NCBI GenBank assembly: GCA_002840555.1
Contig: PHBJ01000005.1
Span: 1-33,607, forward strand
Source: Deltaproteobacteria bacterium HGW-Deltaproteobacteria-13
GTDB lineage: Bacteria > Desulfobacterota > Syntrophia > Syntrophales > Smithellaceae
Direction: 5' to 3'
Length of the DNA stretch: 33,607 nt
Below are positions 1-7,076 of this stretch, in pieces. The notes beneath the pieces are model-generated. The model was not told where the DNA came from. It did no database searches and worked only from the letters and a program-made list of their open reading frames with translations. How positions within the stretch are numbered: the first letter of the stretch is position 1; every line of letters starts with the position of its first letter. The translations under genes were made by a program, and so were the position numbers.

Positions 1-1570
1 TCCCCGCCGGTTTGGACGTAAAATAAGGATCGTAAATCCGGGGCAGATCCTTTTCGTCAATGCCCGTACCGGAATCGGAAACAGCCACTTCCAGGACATC
101 CTGGCTTTGTGAAAGTTCAATGGACAACCGGCCGCCGCCGGACATGGCTGCCAGAGCATTCAAAAAAAGATTCAAAAACACCTGTTTGATTTTATCGGGA
201 TCAACCTCCACCTCCGGCAGGTTCTCCGGCGCCCGCACATTAATTTGTACGGCATTTTTCCGCGCCTCGGCTTCAATCAGTTTCACTGTTTGCGCAATCA
301 GAGCAGTCATCGCGGTTTTTTCTTTTTTCAGCGCGAGCGGCCGGGCAAACTCGAGGAGCTGGCTGATGACGCGGTTGAGCCTTTCGGTCTCCGCGATCAT
401 AATATCCGCGGTCTCTTCATCGTCGGGATTTCCGGACAACCTTTGCTTGAAATAGACGGCAAAGCCCTTGATGGAACTGAGCGGATTTCTGATTTCATGC
501 GCCACGCCCGCCGCCAGCGATCCGATGGCGTTCAAATGACGGCTGCGCGCAATTTCCTTTTCCATCCCCCTGATGGCCGTTACGTTGCGCGCCAAAAGGA
601 TTTTCCCTTCAGGAACGTCTTCATCGGCAAAAGCAGCCGCGACGACTTCCCACGTTTCTTCCCCGTTTTGTCCGGAGGGAAGCAATATATCCTGCTCGAT
701 CAAATCCGACGGCGCATTAACCTTCTTGAGCAACGCAGCAAATACATCCGGGAGAATTCGACCGGCGTCCTGACCCAAAACCTCCGGGATGTCTCCGGTA
801 AGCAGACTGCGGGCGTGTTCATTGCAGGTAATAATCCGGTTGTCTTTGTCCACCGCCAGAAGTCCGATGGGCATATGCCGCACCAGCGCTTCCGAAAAAA
901 TTCTCACGCGCGAAAGTGATGCGCGCGCCGAGCGGTAAGCCTGCACCAGAAACAGAGAGACAATGGCCAGCGACCCGGTCAGAATCAAAACAATCGCCGT
1001 TATTATTGTCCGGTATACATCTTCACGCGACGCTTTTTCAATTTTATCCATGTTAAACCCGACAAAAACAATCAACTGACGCTGATTGCCCGCCGCAGTT
1101 TCGTTGCGCCACGGAGAGAACCCGCGATAAACTTCAAAAGTTCCCGCGCCGCCGGGATTTGCTGTCTGCCGCCAGCGAATCTCCCGGCTTCGGGCAATAT
1201 TCTTCGTATCCAAATCCCGTCCATATTGCAGTCCCAGCATGGAAGGATCGCTGTCCGCCAGAATATCGCCCCCGCCGTCCGTCACGACAATGTAGTCGAT
1301 GTCCGGCTGCTGGGCCGTTTCCATCAACAGCTTCTGGAAATAAAAAATATTCTTTTCCCCATCCGTGCGGTCCCGCAGCCCCGCTTCAAAAGACCGGATC
1401 AGGGTTGCTCCCTTTTCAATGAAAATCGTCTGGGCTTGTGTTTCTCTCTGCCGAAACTGCATAAAGATCATCATGCCCAGAATTACGGCTAAAACAGCAA
1501 TCGCACTGGCAGCCGCCCAAATGGAAAGGTCTAAACGGATTTTTTTCTTTTTCCCCTGCATCATTTCCAT
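1..1570 (-). CDS. ZraS/HydH-like sensor histidine kinase (3' end outside window)
   Basis: This is a membrane-bound two-component sensor kinase; 523 codons are inside the window and the C-terminal end of the ATPase domain is cut off by the left edge. A first membrane helix (about residues 15-37) and a second (about 188-209) enclose a periplasmic sensor region. A PAS-like domain follows (about 225-335), then the HisKA phosphoacceptor motif AAGVAHEIRNPL with His358, and the HATPase_c N box (NLFLNALAAM, about 467-476) and G1 box (DSGTGI, 499-504). It is divergent from a ZraP-like gene that carries a sigma-54 promoter. In enterobacteria ZraS works with ZraR, an NtrC-family sigma-54 activator, so the partner regulator is expected just beyond position 1 (inference). 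The start at 1570 is the first of three clustered ATGs (residues 1, 3 and 4); the ribosome binding site is weak, so a start a few codons later is possible. Confidence 0.9.
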   Translation of the reverse strand, partial: MEMMQGKKKKIRLDLSIWAAASAIAVLAVILGMMIFMQFRQRETQAQTIFIEKGATLIRSFEAGLRDRTDGEKNIFYFQKLLMETAQQPDIDYIVVTDGGGDILADSDPSMLGLQYGRDLDTKNIARSREIRWRQTANPGGAGTFEVYRGFSPWRNETAAGNQRQLIVFVGFNMDKIEKASREDVYRTIITAIVLILTGSLAIVSLFLVQAYRSARASLSRVRIFSEALVRHMPIGLLAVDKDNRIITCNEHARSLLTGDIPEVLGQDAGRILPDVFAALLKKVNAPSDLIEQDILLPSGQNGEETWEVVAAAFADEDVPEGKILLARNVTAIRGMEKEIARSRHLNAIGSLAAGVAHEIRNPLSSIKGFAVYFKQRLSGNPDDEETADIMIAETERLNRVISQLLEFARPLALKKEKTAMTALIAQTVKLIEAEARKNAVQINVRAPENLPEVEVDPDKIKQVFLNLFLNALAAMSGGGRLSIELSQSQDVLEVAVSDSGTGIDEKDLPRIYDPYFTSKPAG

Positions 1571-1593
1571 GCCCTGTTGTTTTCCCGGATCCA

Positions 1594-1634
1594 GTATACC
1601 CACCTGGATACCTAAATTGGATACTTATTATCCA
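1594..1634. promoter_or_regulatory. Dyad cluster, probable upstream activating sequence of the sigma-54 promoter
   Basis: TGGATAC occurs twice, 13 bases apart (1605-1611 and 1618-1624). The second copy forms a perfect inverted repeat TGGATA-N5-TATCCA (1618-1634), and GTATAC lies at 1594-1599. The cluster is about 80-115 bases upstream of the -24 element at 1711, the usual distance for NtrC-family enhancer sites. Binding by a ZraR-like regulator is inferred. Confidence 0.55.
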
Positions 1635-1710
1635 TCCGTTATTGATAAAAGGCAAACGAAAATAGCTCCTTTATCAATCTTCTTTAATTATTACAAAGCC
1701 TTATCATTCA

Positions 1711-1726
1711 TGGCACGGGCTTTGCT
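1711..1726 (+). promoter_or_regulatory. Sigma-54 (-24/-12) promoter
   Basis: TGGCACG-N4-TTGCT matches the RpoN promoter consensus (TGGCACG-N4-TTGCW) at every defined position. Transcription would start near 1737, about 40 bases before the ZraP-like start codon at 1776. Confidence 0.85.
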
Positions 1727-1775
1727 CTATAATCAGGTAACTGATCAGCAAGAAACGTACAAAAGGAGAAATTTT

Positions 1776-2288
1776 ATGAAAAAAATTACTTTGACATTAT
1801 TGGCTGTAATCACAGGCCTGTTTTTAACTTCTCAGGTATTTGCCTGGGGGCCCGGTGCGGGAAAAGGGTTTGGACCCTGCCGGGGAGCAGCCCTGGAACA
1901 ACTTAATTTAACCGACAACCAGAAAACAAAAATTGAAAATCTGCAAGATGAACACTTTAAGGCAACAAAGCCTCTGCAAGAAAAGATTTTTGACAAATCC
2001 GTTGAACTGCAACGGTTGTGGCTGCAAGCGAATCCCGATAAGAATAAAATAACCGCGGCTCAAAAAGAATTAAGAGGCCTGCGCGACCAGATGGAGGATA
2101 AAGCCACGGCATTGAGACTGAACATTAACAGCGTGCTCACGCCGGAACAAAAAGAAAAATTGGCCAACTCCGGTTGGGGTAGAGGCCACGGCTTCGGACC
2201 CCGCGGCGCCATGAGACACCACGGTGAATCCGGCCCCGCTTACGGAGCCGGCATGGGACCAGGTTTAGGAATGGGTATGTGTCAATAG
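1776..2288 (+). CDS. ZraP-like periplasmic zinc/stress-responsive protein
   Basis: This is a secreted 170-residue protein of the ZraP/Spy/CpxP superfamily, periplasmic proteins that bind metal or act as chaperones in envelope stress. The first 22 or so residues form a signal peptide ending in a VFA-type cleavage site. The central region is charged and helical, with two family-type elements: LTDNQKTKIE near the start and LTPEQKEKL near the end. The C-terminal tail is rich in Gly, His and Met (HGFG, RHHGE, GMGMCQ), typical of a metal-binding tail. The start is set by AAAAGGAG ten bases before the ATG; longer upstream in-frame sequence includes the promoter and is not coding. Sigma-54 promoter, upstream dyads and a divergent ZraS-like kinase together support a Zra-type circuit. 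Confidence 0.88.
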   Translation: MKKITLTLLAVITGLFLTSQVFAWGPGAGKGFGPCRGAALEQLNLTDNQKTKIENLQDEHFKATKPLQEKIFDKSVELQRLWLQANPDKNKITAAQKELRGLRDQMEDKATALRLNINSVLTPEQKEKLANSGWGRGHGFGPRGAMRHHGESGPAYGAGMGPGLGMGMCQ

Positions 2289-2312
2289 CCAAAGCGCAAC
2301 ATCCCTCCTTGT

Positions 2313-2341
2313 AAAGGGGAGCAACTGCTCCCCTTTTTTTT
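2313..2341 (+). terminator. Rho-independent terminator of the ZraP-like gene
   Basis: A ten-base stem (AAAGGGGAGC / GCTCCCCTTT) with loop AACT is followed directly by a run of T. It lies 24 bases after the stop codon. Confidence 0.9.
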
Positions 2342-2405
2342 CAGTTTGGACATCCCTATCACCATTCAATCCAATTTCACCCCGCATCCTGCGGCTAAGA
2401 TTCGC

Positions 2406-2433
2406 TTGACATGCGAACAGCATCTCCTATAGC
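2406..2433 (+). promoter_or_regulatory. Sigma-70-type promoter for the STAS/SEC14-like gene
   Basis: TTGACA, a 16-base spacer and TATAGC lie about 47 bases upstream of the start codon at 2480. Confidence 0.5.
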
Positions 2434-2479
2434 ATTCCGGACAAATGAAAATTAAAAGCTGCTTTCAAAGGAGACGATT

Positions 2480-2842
2480 ATGAAATCCAAATGGATAATC
2501 TATAAAGGAGCAAAAATCATTTATGCCGATTACTCGGGCTTCAAAAACGACGTACAAGCATTGCAGATGGAGAATGACGCAGCCGATGCCGTCATCTGTC
2601 AGCAGGCGGAAGGCTCTGTGCTGTGCTTAGTGGATGTTCGGGAATCCGTGGGCTCGTCCGATGCGGTGGCCGTCATGAAGAATAGCGCTAAACGCACAAA
2701 GCCCTATGTACGTAAGATGGCGGTCGTTGGCGTAACAGGCGTGAAACGCATTCTGGCGGATGCAATCGTCCGTTTTTCGGGCCGGGATATCTTGATCTTC
2801 GATGATGTGAAGTCAGCTCAGGATTGGCTGGTGTCAGACTAA
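2480..2842 (+). CDS. STAS/SEC14-like (SpoIIAA-like) small cytoplasmic protein
   Basis: This 120-residue protein has no signal peptide or membrane helix. The segment KPYVRKMAVVGVTGVKRIL followed by FSGRDILIFDDVKSAQDWL is typical of the SpoIIAA-like / STAS-SEC14 family: an alpha/beta fold ending in a helix that carries AxxWL. Members of this family have no well-defined activity; some STAS relatives act as anti-anti-sigma or lipid-binding modules. The start is supported by AAAGGAG nine bases before the ATG, and the gene has its own candidate promoter. A second protein with a similar C-terminal helix is encoded at 5154-5564 on the other strand. Function unknown. Confidence 0.8.
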   Translation: MKSKWIIYKGAKIIYADYSGFKNDVQALQMENDAADAVICQQAEGSVLCLVDVRESVGSSDAVAVMKNSAKRTKPYVRKMAVVGVTGVKRILADAIVRFSGRDILIFDDVKSAQDWLVSD

Positions 2843-2858
2843 AATACCAGTTAATACT

Positions 2859-4943
2859 CTAAGGCTGTTTGCGGATTATGCCGCGGTATCGCGCGTATTC
2901 CACCATGCGTCCAAACGCGAACATGGCGCGCTCCGGAGTGGGATAACATGGCACGCGAAGCTTCGCAAAGCCTTCGTGGATGTGGGCAATTTCCCTGGCC
3001 GTGCCTCCATAGTAGCTGGCAAAGACCGGCTTGTCCGGATGATGGCTGAAAATTTCAGCAAACGCTTCTGAAATGTCGAACATGCTTTCCGGCATGAGAA
3101 CTAAAATAATCAATAAAGCGTCTATATCCTTCTGATCCAGCAGGCACCGGGCGATATGGACTGCGGTCTTCTTTGAACCATGCTGCTCGATGGCAGACCA
3201 TGTGTCGATGGGATTGCGCACCGGAGCCCATGCAGGCATGACCTCGCCGAGTTTCTTGAGCGTGGCGGGGCTTAGTTCGGGCAGAGCAATGCCGTATTCC
3301 TCCGCGGCATCCGTGGTGGCAACACAGCCCATGCCCGTGATGGAAAACACGCCCATACGATTTCCCCGCGGCAAAGGGAGCTTTTCAAAGGCCGATAAGG
3401 TATCGAAGAATGCCTCCGGATTATGTGTCCGCACGAGACCTGTTCTGCGGCAAACCGCATCAAATACCGCGTCCGATCCGGCAAGCGAGCCTGTATGCGA
3501 AGCGATGGCAGCCGCTCCGGCCTCACTGCGGCCTGCTTTCATGACCACCACCGGTTTTCTTTTGCAGGCCCTGTCGGCGGCTCTGATGAAACGCTGTCCG
3601 TCAACGACGCCTTCCAGATACATGCCAACGGTTAAGGTCGCGGAATCTCCGGTCAGGTATTCCAGAAGATCACTTTCGTTGATGTCTCCTTTGTTGCCGA
3701 TGCAGGCCACCTTGGCCAGCCCGAAGGGCCTGGTGTCTGCTATCCAACGTGCCCAGCCTGACGAGAAAACGCCTGACTGGCCGATGATCGACACACCGCC
3801 GACCTTGATCGGTTCAAGGCCTACGATGGAAGTCGCCATGCCGGCGGATGGGTTGAGCGTGCCGATGCTGTTGGGGCCCATGATCCGGATGCCCGCACGG
3901 CGTGCCTGTTCGATAATGATTTTCTGCTCGCGGGCGCCCGCTTCACCCATGTCTGAATAACCGCCCGTGCTCAGGATGATGTTCGTAACTCCCTTGGCTT
4001 CGCAATCCTGCAAGGCTTCTGACACCGCTGTTTTAGGAATTACAATCATGGCCAATTCCACCGGCGTTGGCACGTCGCAGACTCGTGCGTAAGAACGCAT
4101 ACCCAGGATTTCTTTAACCGTGGGATTGATGGGATGAATGGCGCCTCTGAAACCGGCCTTCTGCAGATTGCGCAGAATGATGTTGCCGCCTTTGCCCGGA
4201 CTTCGTGACGCGCCGATAACGGCGATGGATGCCGGATTGAAAAACGGAGCTGCCGTTTCGGGGGCCGGATTTTTCCGGGTAGACCTGGAAGGGCCGCCGT
4301 CCAACCGTACCAGAGCGTCCACGGCCACGGCCCCATCCGGATAAGCGATAAAGGGATTCACATCGATTTCGAGAATGTCCGGACGTTCGGATATGAGCCG
4401 GGAGAGCGCCGAAACGGCATCGGCGATAGCGGCAATATCCAGAGGCTTTTGAGAGCGGTAGCCCTCGAGAAGAGCTGATCCTTTAAGGCGCCGGAGCATC
4501 GCGCGGGCGATGGTGCTGTTCACCGGAGCAAGATCGATGGCCGTGTCGCGGAAAATTTCCGTGAATATGCCGCCGATACCGGCGAGAACCACTGGCCCGA
4601 ATACCGGATCGCGCCTGGCTCCCAGAATGAGTTCAGTGCCCGGCCGGGCCATCTTCTGTATCAGGAACGCATGAGAAACATCAGAAAACCTGTTGTCCAT
4701 CTCCCGGAAAGCCTTGCCCAGAGAAGACATATCCGCGATATTCAGGGTAACGCCGCCCCGGTCCGTTTTATGGGGTACGGCTTCCGAACAAATCTTCAGT
4801 GCGACCGGAAATCCCAGCTGATTGGCGGCCACTTCAACCTCCCGGTAGTTATCAGCCAAAACACCGTCGATGACGGGTATCCCTCCCTGTTTGAGCAGGG
4901 CTGTCCCGTCAAACTCGTTGAGCGTTGTGATGTTATTTTTCAA
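2859..4943 (-). CDS. ADP-forming acyl-CoA synthetase, fused beta-alpha form
   Basis: This 694-residue enzyme converts acyl-CoA + ADP + phosphate to the free acid + CoA + ATP, or runs in reverse; acetate is the classical substrate but relatives vary. Residues about 1-215 are the ATP-grasp (beta) domain, with the HKTDRGGV motif (His58). Residues about 233-690 are the alpha part: CoA-binding domain (FFNPASIAVIGASRSPGKGG), succinyl-CoA-synthetase-like domain, and phosphohistidine motif SHTGSLAG with His483. The order is the reverse of the more common alpha-beta fusion. The start codon is TTG, fixed by GGAGG at 4954-4958, ten bases upstream; there is no better ATG. It overlaps no neighbour and seems monocistronic. 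A split version of the same enzyme lies at 21587-23769, so this genome has at least two. Confidence 0.9.
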   Translation of the reverse strand: MKNNITTLNEFDGTALLKQGGIPVIDGVLADNYREVEVAANQLGFPVALKICSEAVPHKTDRGGVTLNIADMSSLGKAFREMDNRFSDVSHAFLIQKMARPGTELILGARRDPVFGPVVLAGIGGIFTEIFRDTAIDLAPVNSTIARAMLRRLKGSALLEGYRSQKPLDIAAIADAVSALSRLISERPDILEIDVNPFIAYPDGAVAVDALVRLDGGPSRSTRKNPAPETAAPFFNPASIAVIGASRSPGKGGNIILRNLQKAGFRGAIHPINPTVKEILGMRSYARVCDVPTPVELAMIVIPKTAVSEALQDCEAKGVTNIILSTGGYSDMGEAGAREQKIIIEQARRAGIRIMGPNSIGTLNPSAGMATSIVGLEPIKVGGVSIIGQSGVFSSGWARWIADTRPFGLAKVACIGNKGDINESDLLEYLTGDSATLTVGMYLEGVVDGQRFIRAADRACKRKPVVVMKAGRSEAGAAAIASHTGSLAGSDAVFDAVCRRTGLVRTHNPEAFFDTLSAFEKLPLPRGNRMGVFSITGMGCVATTDAAEEYGIALPELSPATLKKLGEVMPAWAPVRNPIDTWSAIEQHGSKKTAVHIARCLLDQKDIDALLIILVLMPESMFDISEAFAEIFSHHPDKPVFASYYGGTAREIAHIHEGFAKLRVPCYPTPERAMFAFGRMVEYARYRGIIRKQP

Positions 4944-5153
4944 AAAGAAAATACCTCCGTTTACACATGAATAATATAAAGCACACCGCCATTAACATGC
5001 CGCACGATCTCTACCACATGTTAAGACAGAGTTCAGCCATTTTTTGATTATTTCCAGATGAAATGCCGCATGAGCAGGCAGAATAAGAAAAACAATTCAG
5101 GGCGTTAGTCTGATTATTTCTTTTACCGATGATTCCACGGCAGCGGGCAGTTA

Positions 5154-5564
5154 TTAGAATTGAGGATTACCATTTGAATGGTGGTACCGATTTGACCGGT
5201 CATTGTTCTTAATCCACTTTCTGGCTGCATCCATATCGGTAAACCACATTAATGAATGTAGACCTGCATTGATTGCCGCAGTCTTATATTGAACGTTTTC
5301 CGGAAGGTCGACGATGGCGTATTGAATATCAAAAAGATTGGATTCATAATTTCTGAAATAACGATACATTTCTGAAGGCTCTATCCGTCTTTCAAGGGCA
5401 CGGAAATCAGCTATCGCTTTTTTCGCGTTATTTTCTTTGATGATAGCGTTCACTTCATCGGTCACATTCTTATAGGTTTTCTCTGTTATTTCACCTTTAA
5501 CGACAATTTCAAGCACCCCTTCATTGGCGAATGAGGAAACTTGATATTCTGCTTTCTTTTCCAT
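5154..5564 (-). CDS. STAS/SpoIIAA-like small protein
   Basis: This 136-residue soluble protein has an opening strand pattern (LEIVVKGEITEKTY), a central FDIQYAIVDLPE segment and a closing helix WFTDMDAARKWI, consistent with the STAS/SpoIIAA-like fold. The last 15 or so residues (RSNRYHHSNGNPQF) form a polar tail. It is about as long as the protein at 2480-2842 and shares the final aromatic-tryptophan helix, but overall similarity by eye is low. AGAGG lies eight or nine bases before the ATG. Its role cannot be told from the sequence; no sigma or anti-sigma partner is adjacent. Confidence 0.7.
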   Translation of the reverse strand: MEKKAEYQVSSFANEGVLEIVVKGEITEKTYKNVTDEVNAIIKENNAKKAIADFRALERRIEPSEMYRYFRNYESNLFDIQYAIVDLPENVQYKTAAINAGLHSLMWFTDMDAARKWIKNNDRSNRYHHSNGNPQF

Positions 5565-5684
5565 GGATGAACCTCTTGAAAATGAATGTGCTGTTTACAC
5601 TTATTCTAACAACCTTTCAATAACTATTTTTACGCTTTTCTCTGTAGTTTATGTATTTAATCCGTTCGTGTTGAGAAGGAATTA

Positions 5685-7028
5685 CTACCCGGTTGACAGT
5701 TTGGTATTCAACCGTTTTAAGCGGTGCAGCAGCGATTTTTTTTCATCTTCCGAAAACAGATTGTCGTGATGAAGCACTTTTTCGATCAATATTTTCGCCG
5801 CGGAATAATCCCGAACGCGATGCTCCAGCCATTTGGCCAGTTCGGAGACGGTATAAAATTCCACCGGATCGCATGCGGCCATTTCCCGCCAGATTTGCGC
5901 GGCCTCGTTCAGCCTGCCGGTTCGTTTGTATAACTGGGCCAGCTTCTTTTTAGACTGCTGGGAGAAATCCGAACAGCTGTTTTCCTGAAAGATGTTCAGA
6001 ATCTTTTCAACGCCCCTCGTGTCGGAACGTTTTAAGAGGAGACGGGCGGCGGCCAGATAATCATCTTTTTCCACGTATTTTGCAATGGCCTGGGCATCCA
6101 ATACCTCGACCAGATGAGCAGTAAGTGTCGCCATGGAAATCACGTCAAGACGATTGTGCTCAAAGATGCCGGCAAGCAGCGCCGGATCACGTCTGCGCAG
6201 CCAGTCGAAATAACGCTGCGGAATTTCCCAGCCGGGAATATCGCCTTCGCGCTGAACACCAAGCACATCAATTTCCAGAGTGGCGAGACGGCAGTTTTCC
6301 AGCCGGTGTCCCAGAATACGGCGCGACGGATGCAGCAAGTCCAGATGCGGAAGACTCGCCAGGTCAGATGGTATCCTGTTTAAAATAAAGCGGGTGGTCA
6401 GAAGATTAATATCAAATGCTTTACCGTTGAAGGTGACCAGAAATTTTTTTCTTCCGGCAATCTCTTTAAGGTAAGCAAGCGCCGCTTTCTCTTCGCCAAA
6501 GTCGCGGGCCAGAATTTGGCGGATATGAAAGTGGCCTTCTTCAAACCATCCCAGCCCGATTAAAAAAGCCATTGTTCCGGTGCCGCCGGCCAAACCCGTT
6601 GTTTCCGTATCCAGAAAAAGGGCGTCGGAAGAGCAATACTCACTGATCAGGGGATTGTTGGCGAGCATGGCCGCCGCACTCATGTTAAAATCAAACGCTT
6701 CACGGATGTTGCGATGACCGTGGCGGCCGGTGCCGGGCACAATTTCGCTGACCAGGAAGAATCTGCCGTGTTCGTTTTCAATCTCTTCACCGGAAAGTAT
6801 TTCGATGAGTCCCCGATTGCCGCGGGCCTGTGCCTCGGAAGCGGCGGCTTTGCCGTGAGACTGAGCACGCGACACGACCGTATCAATGCGACGGCGTAAA
6901 TCATCGAGCCGGTTTTGTCTTTCCGATACCGGGCGGCTGCCTTGTGATTCGTCCGCGCTACTATCCGCGGGAGGAGGCTTTACTATATTTTCGCCGGTCA
7001 GACGCTTTAATTTATCAATCGATTTCAT
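5685..7028 (-). CDS. mrfB: MrfB-like (YprB) 3'-5' exonuclease with TPR tail
   Basis: This 447-residue protein has an RNase-H-like DEDDh exonuclease core. Visible catalytic residues are D140 and E142 (FLDTETTGL), D206 (TFNGKAFDINLL) and the H291-x3-D295 pair (EHNRLDVISM). The first 80 residues are polar and poorly ordered. The C-terminal part (about 315-447) is made of helical TPR-like repeats (AAARLLLKR, LAQLYKRTGRLNEAAQIW). In Bacillus subtilis MrfB works with the helicase MrfA in repair of mitomycin-C-type DNA damage. Here it lies 48 bases downstream of the MrfA-like gene on the same strand, which strongly supports the pairing. No clear ribosome binding site precedes the ATG. Confidence 0.88.
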   Translation of the reverse strand: MKSIDKLKRLTGENIVKPPPADSSADESQGSRPVSERQNRLDDLRRRIDTVVSRAQSHGKAAASEAQARGNRGLIEILSGEEIENEHGRFFLVSEIVPGTGRHGHRNIREAFDFNMSAAAMLANNPLISEYCSSDALFLDTETTGLAGGTGTMAFLIGLGWFEEGHFHIRQILARDFGEEKAALAYLKEIAGRKKFLVTFNGKAFDINLLTTRFILNRIPSDLASLPHLDLLHPSRRILGHRLENCRLATLEIDVLGVQREGDIPGWEIPQRYFDWLRRRDPALLAGIFEHNRLDVISMATLTAHLVEVLDAQAIAKYVEKDDYLAAARLLLKRSDTRGVEKILNIFQENSCSDFSQQSKKKLAQLYKRTGRLNEAAQIWREMAACDPVEFYTVSELAKWLEHRVRDYSAAKILIEKVLHHDNLFSEDEKKSLLHRLKRLNTKLSTG

Positions 7029-7076
7029 ACATTTTACTTATTTGGATTATGGGGCAGAGTCCCATGATTTTTCCGT

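Noticed and set aside
245-919. 224-residue open frame on the plus strand
   Set aside because: It is antisense to the sensor kinase HisKA/PAS region, has no ribosome binding site and no family pattern.
3190-3960. 256-residue open frame on the plus strand
   Set aside because: Shadow of the fused acyl-CoA synthetase gene; composition reflects its GC-rich codons.
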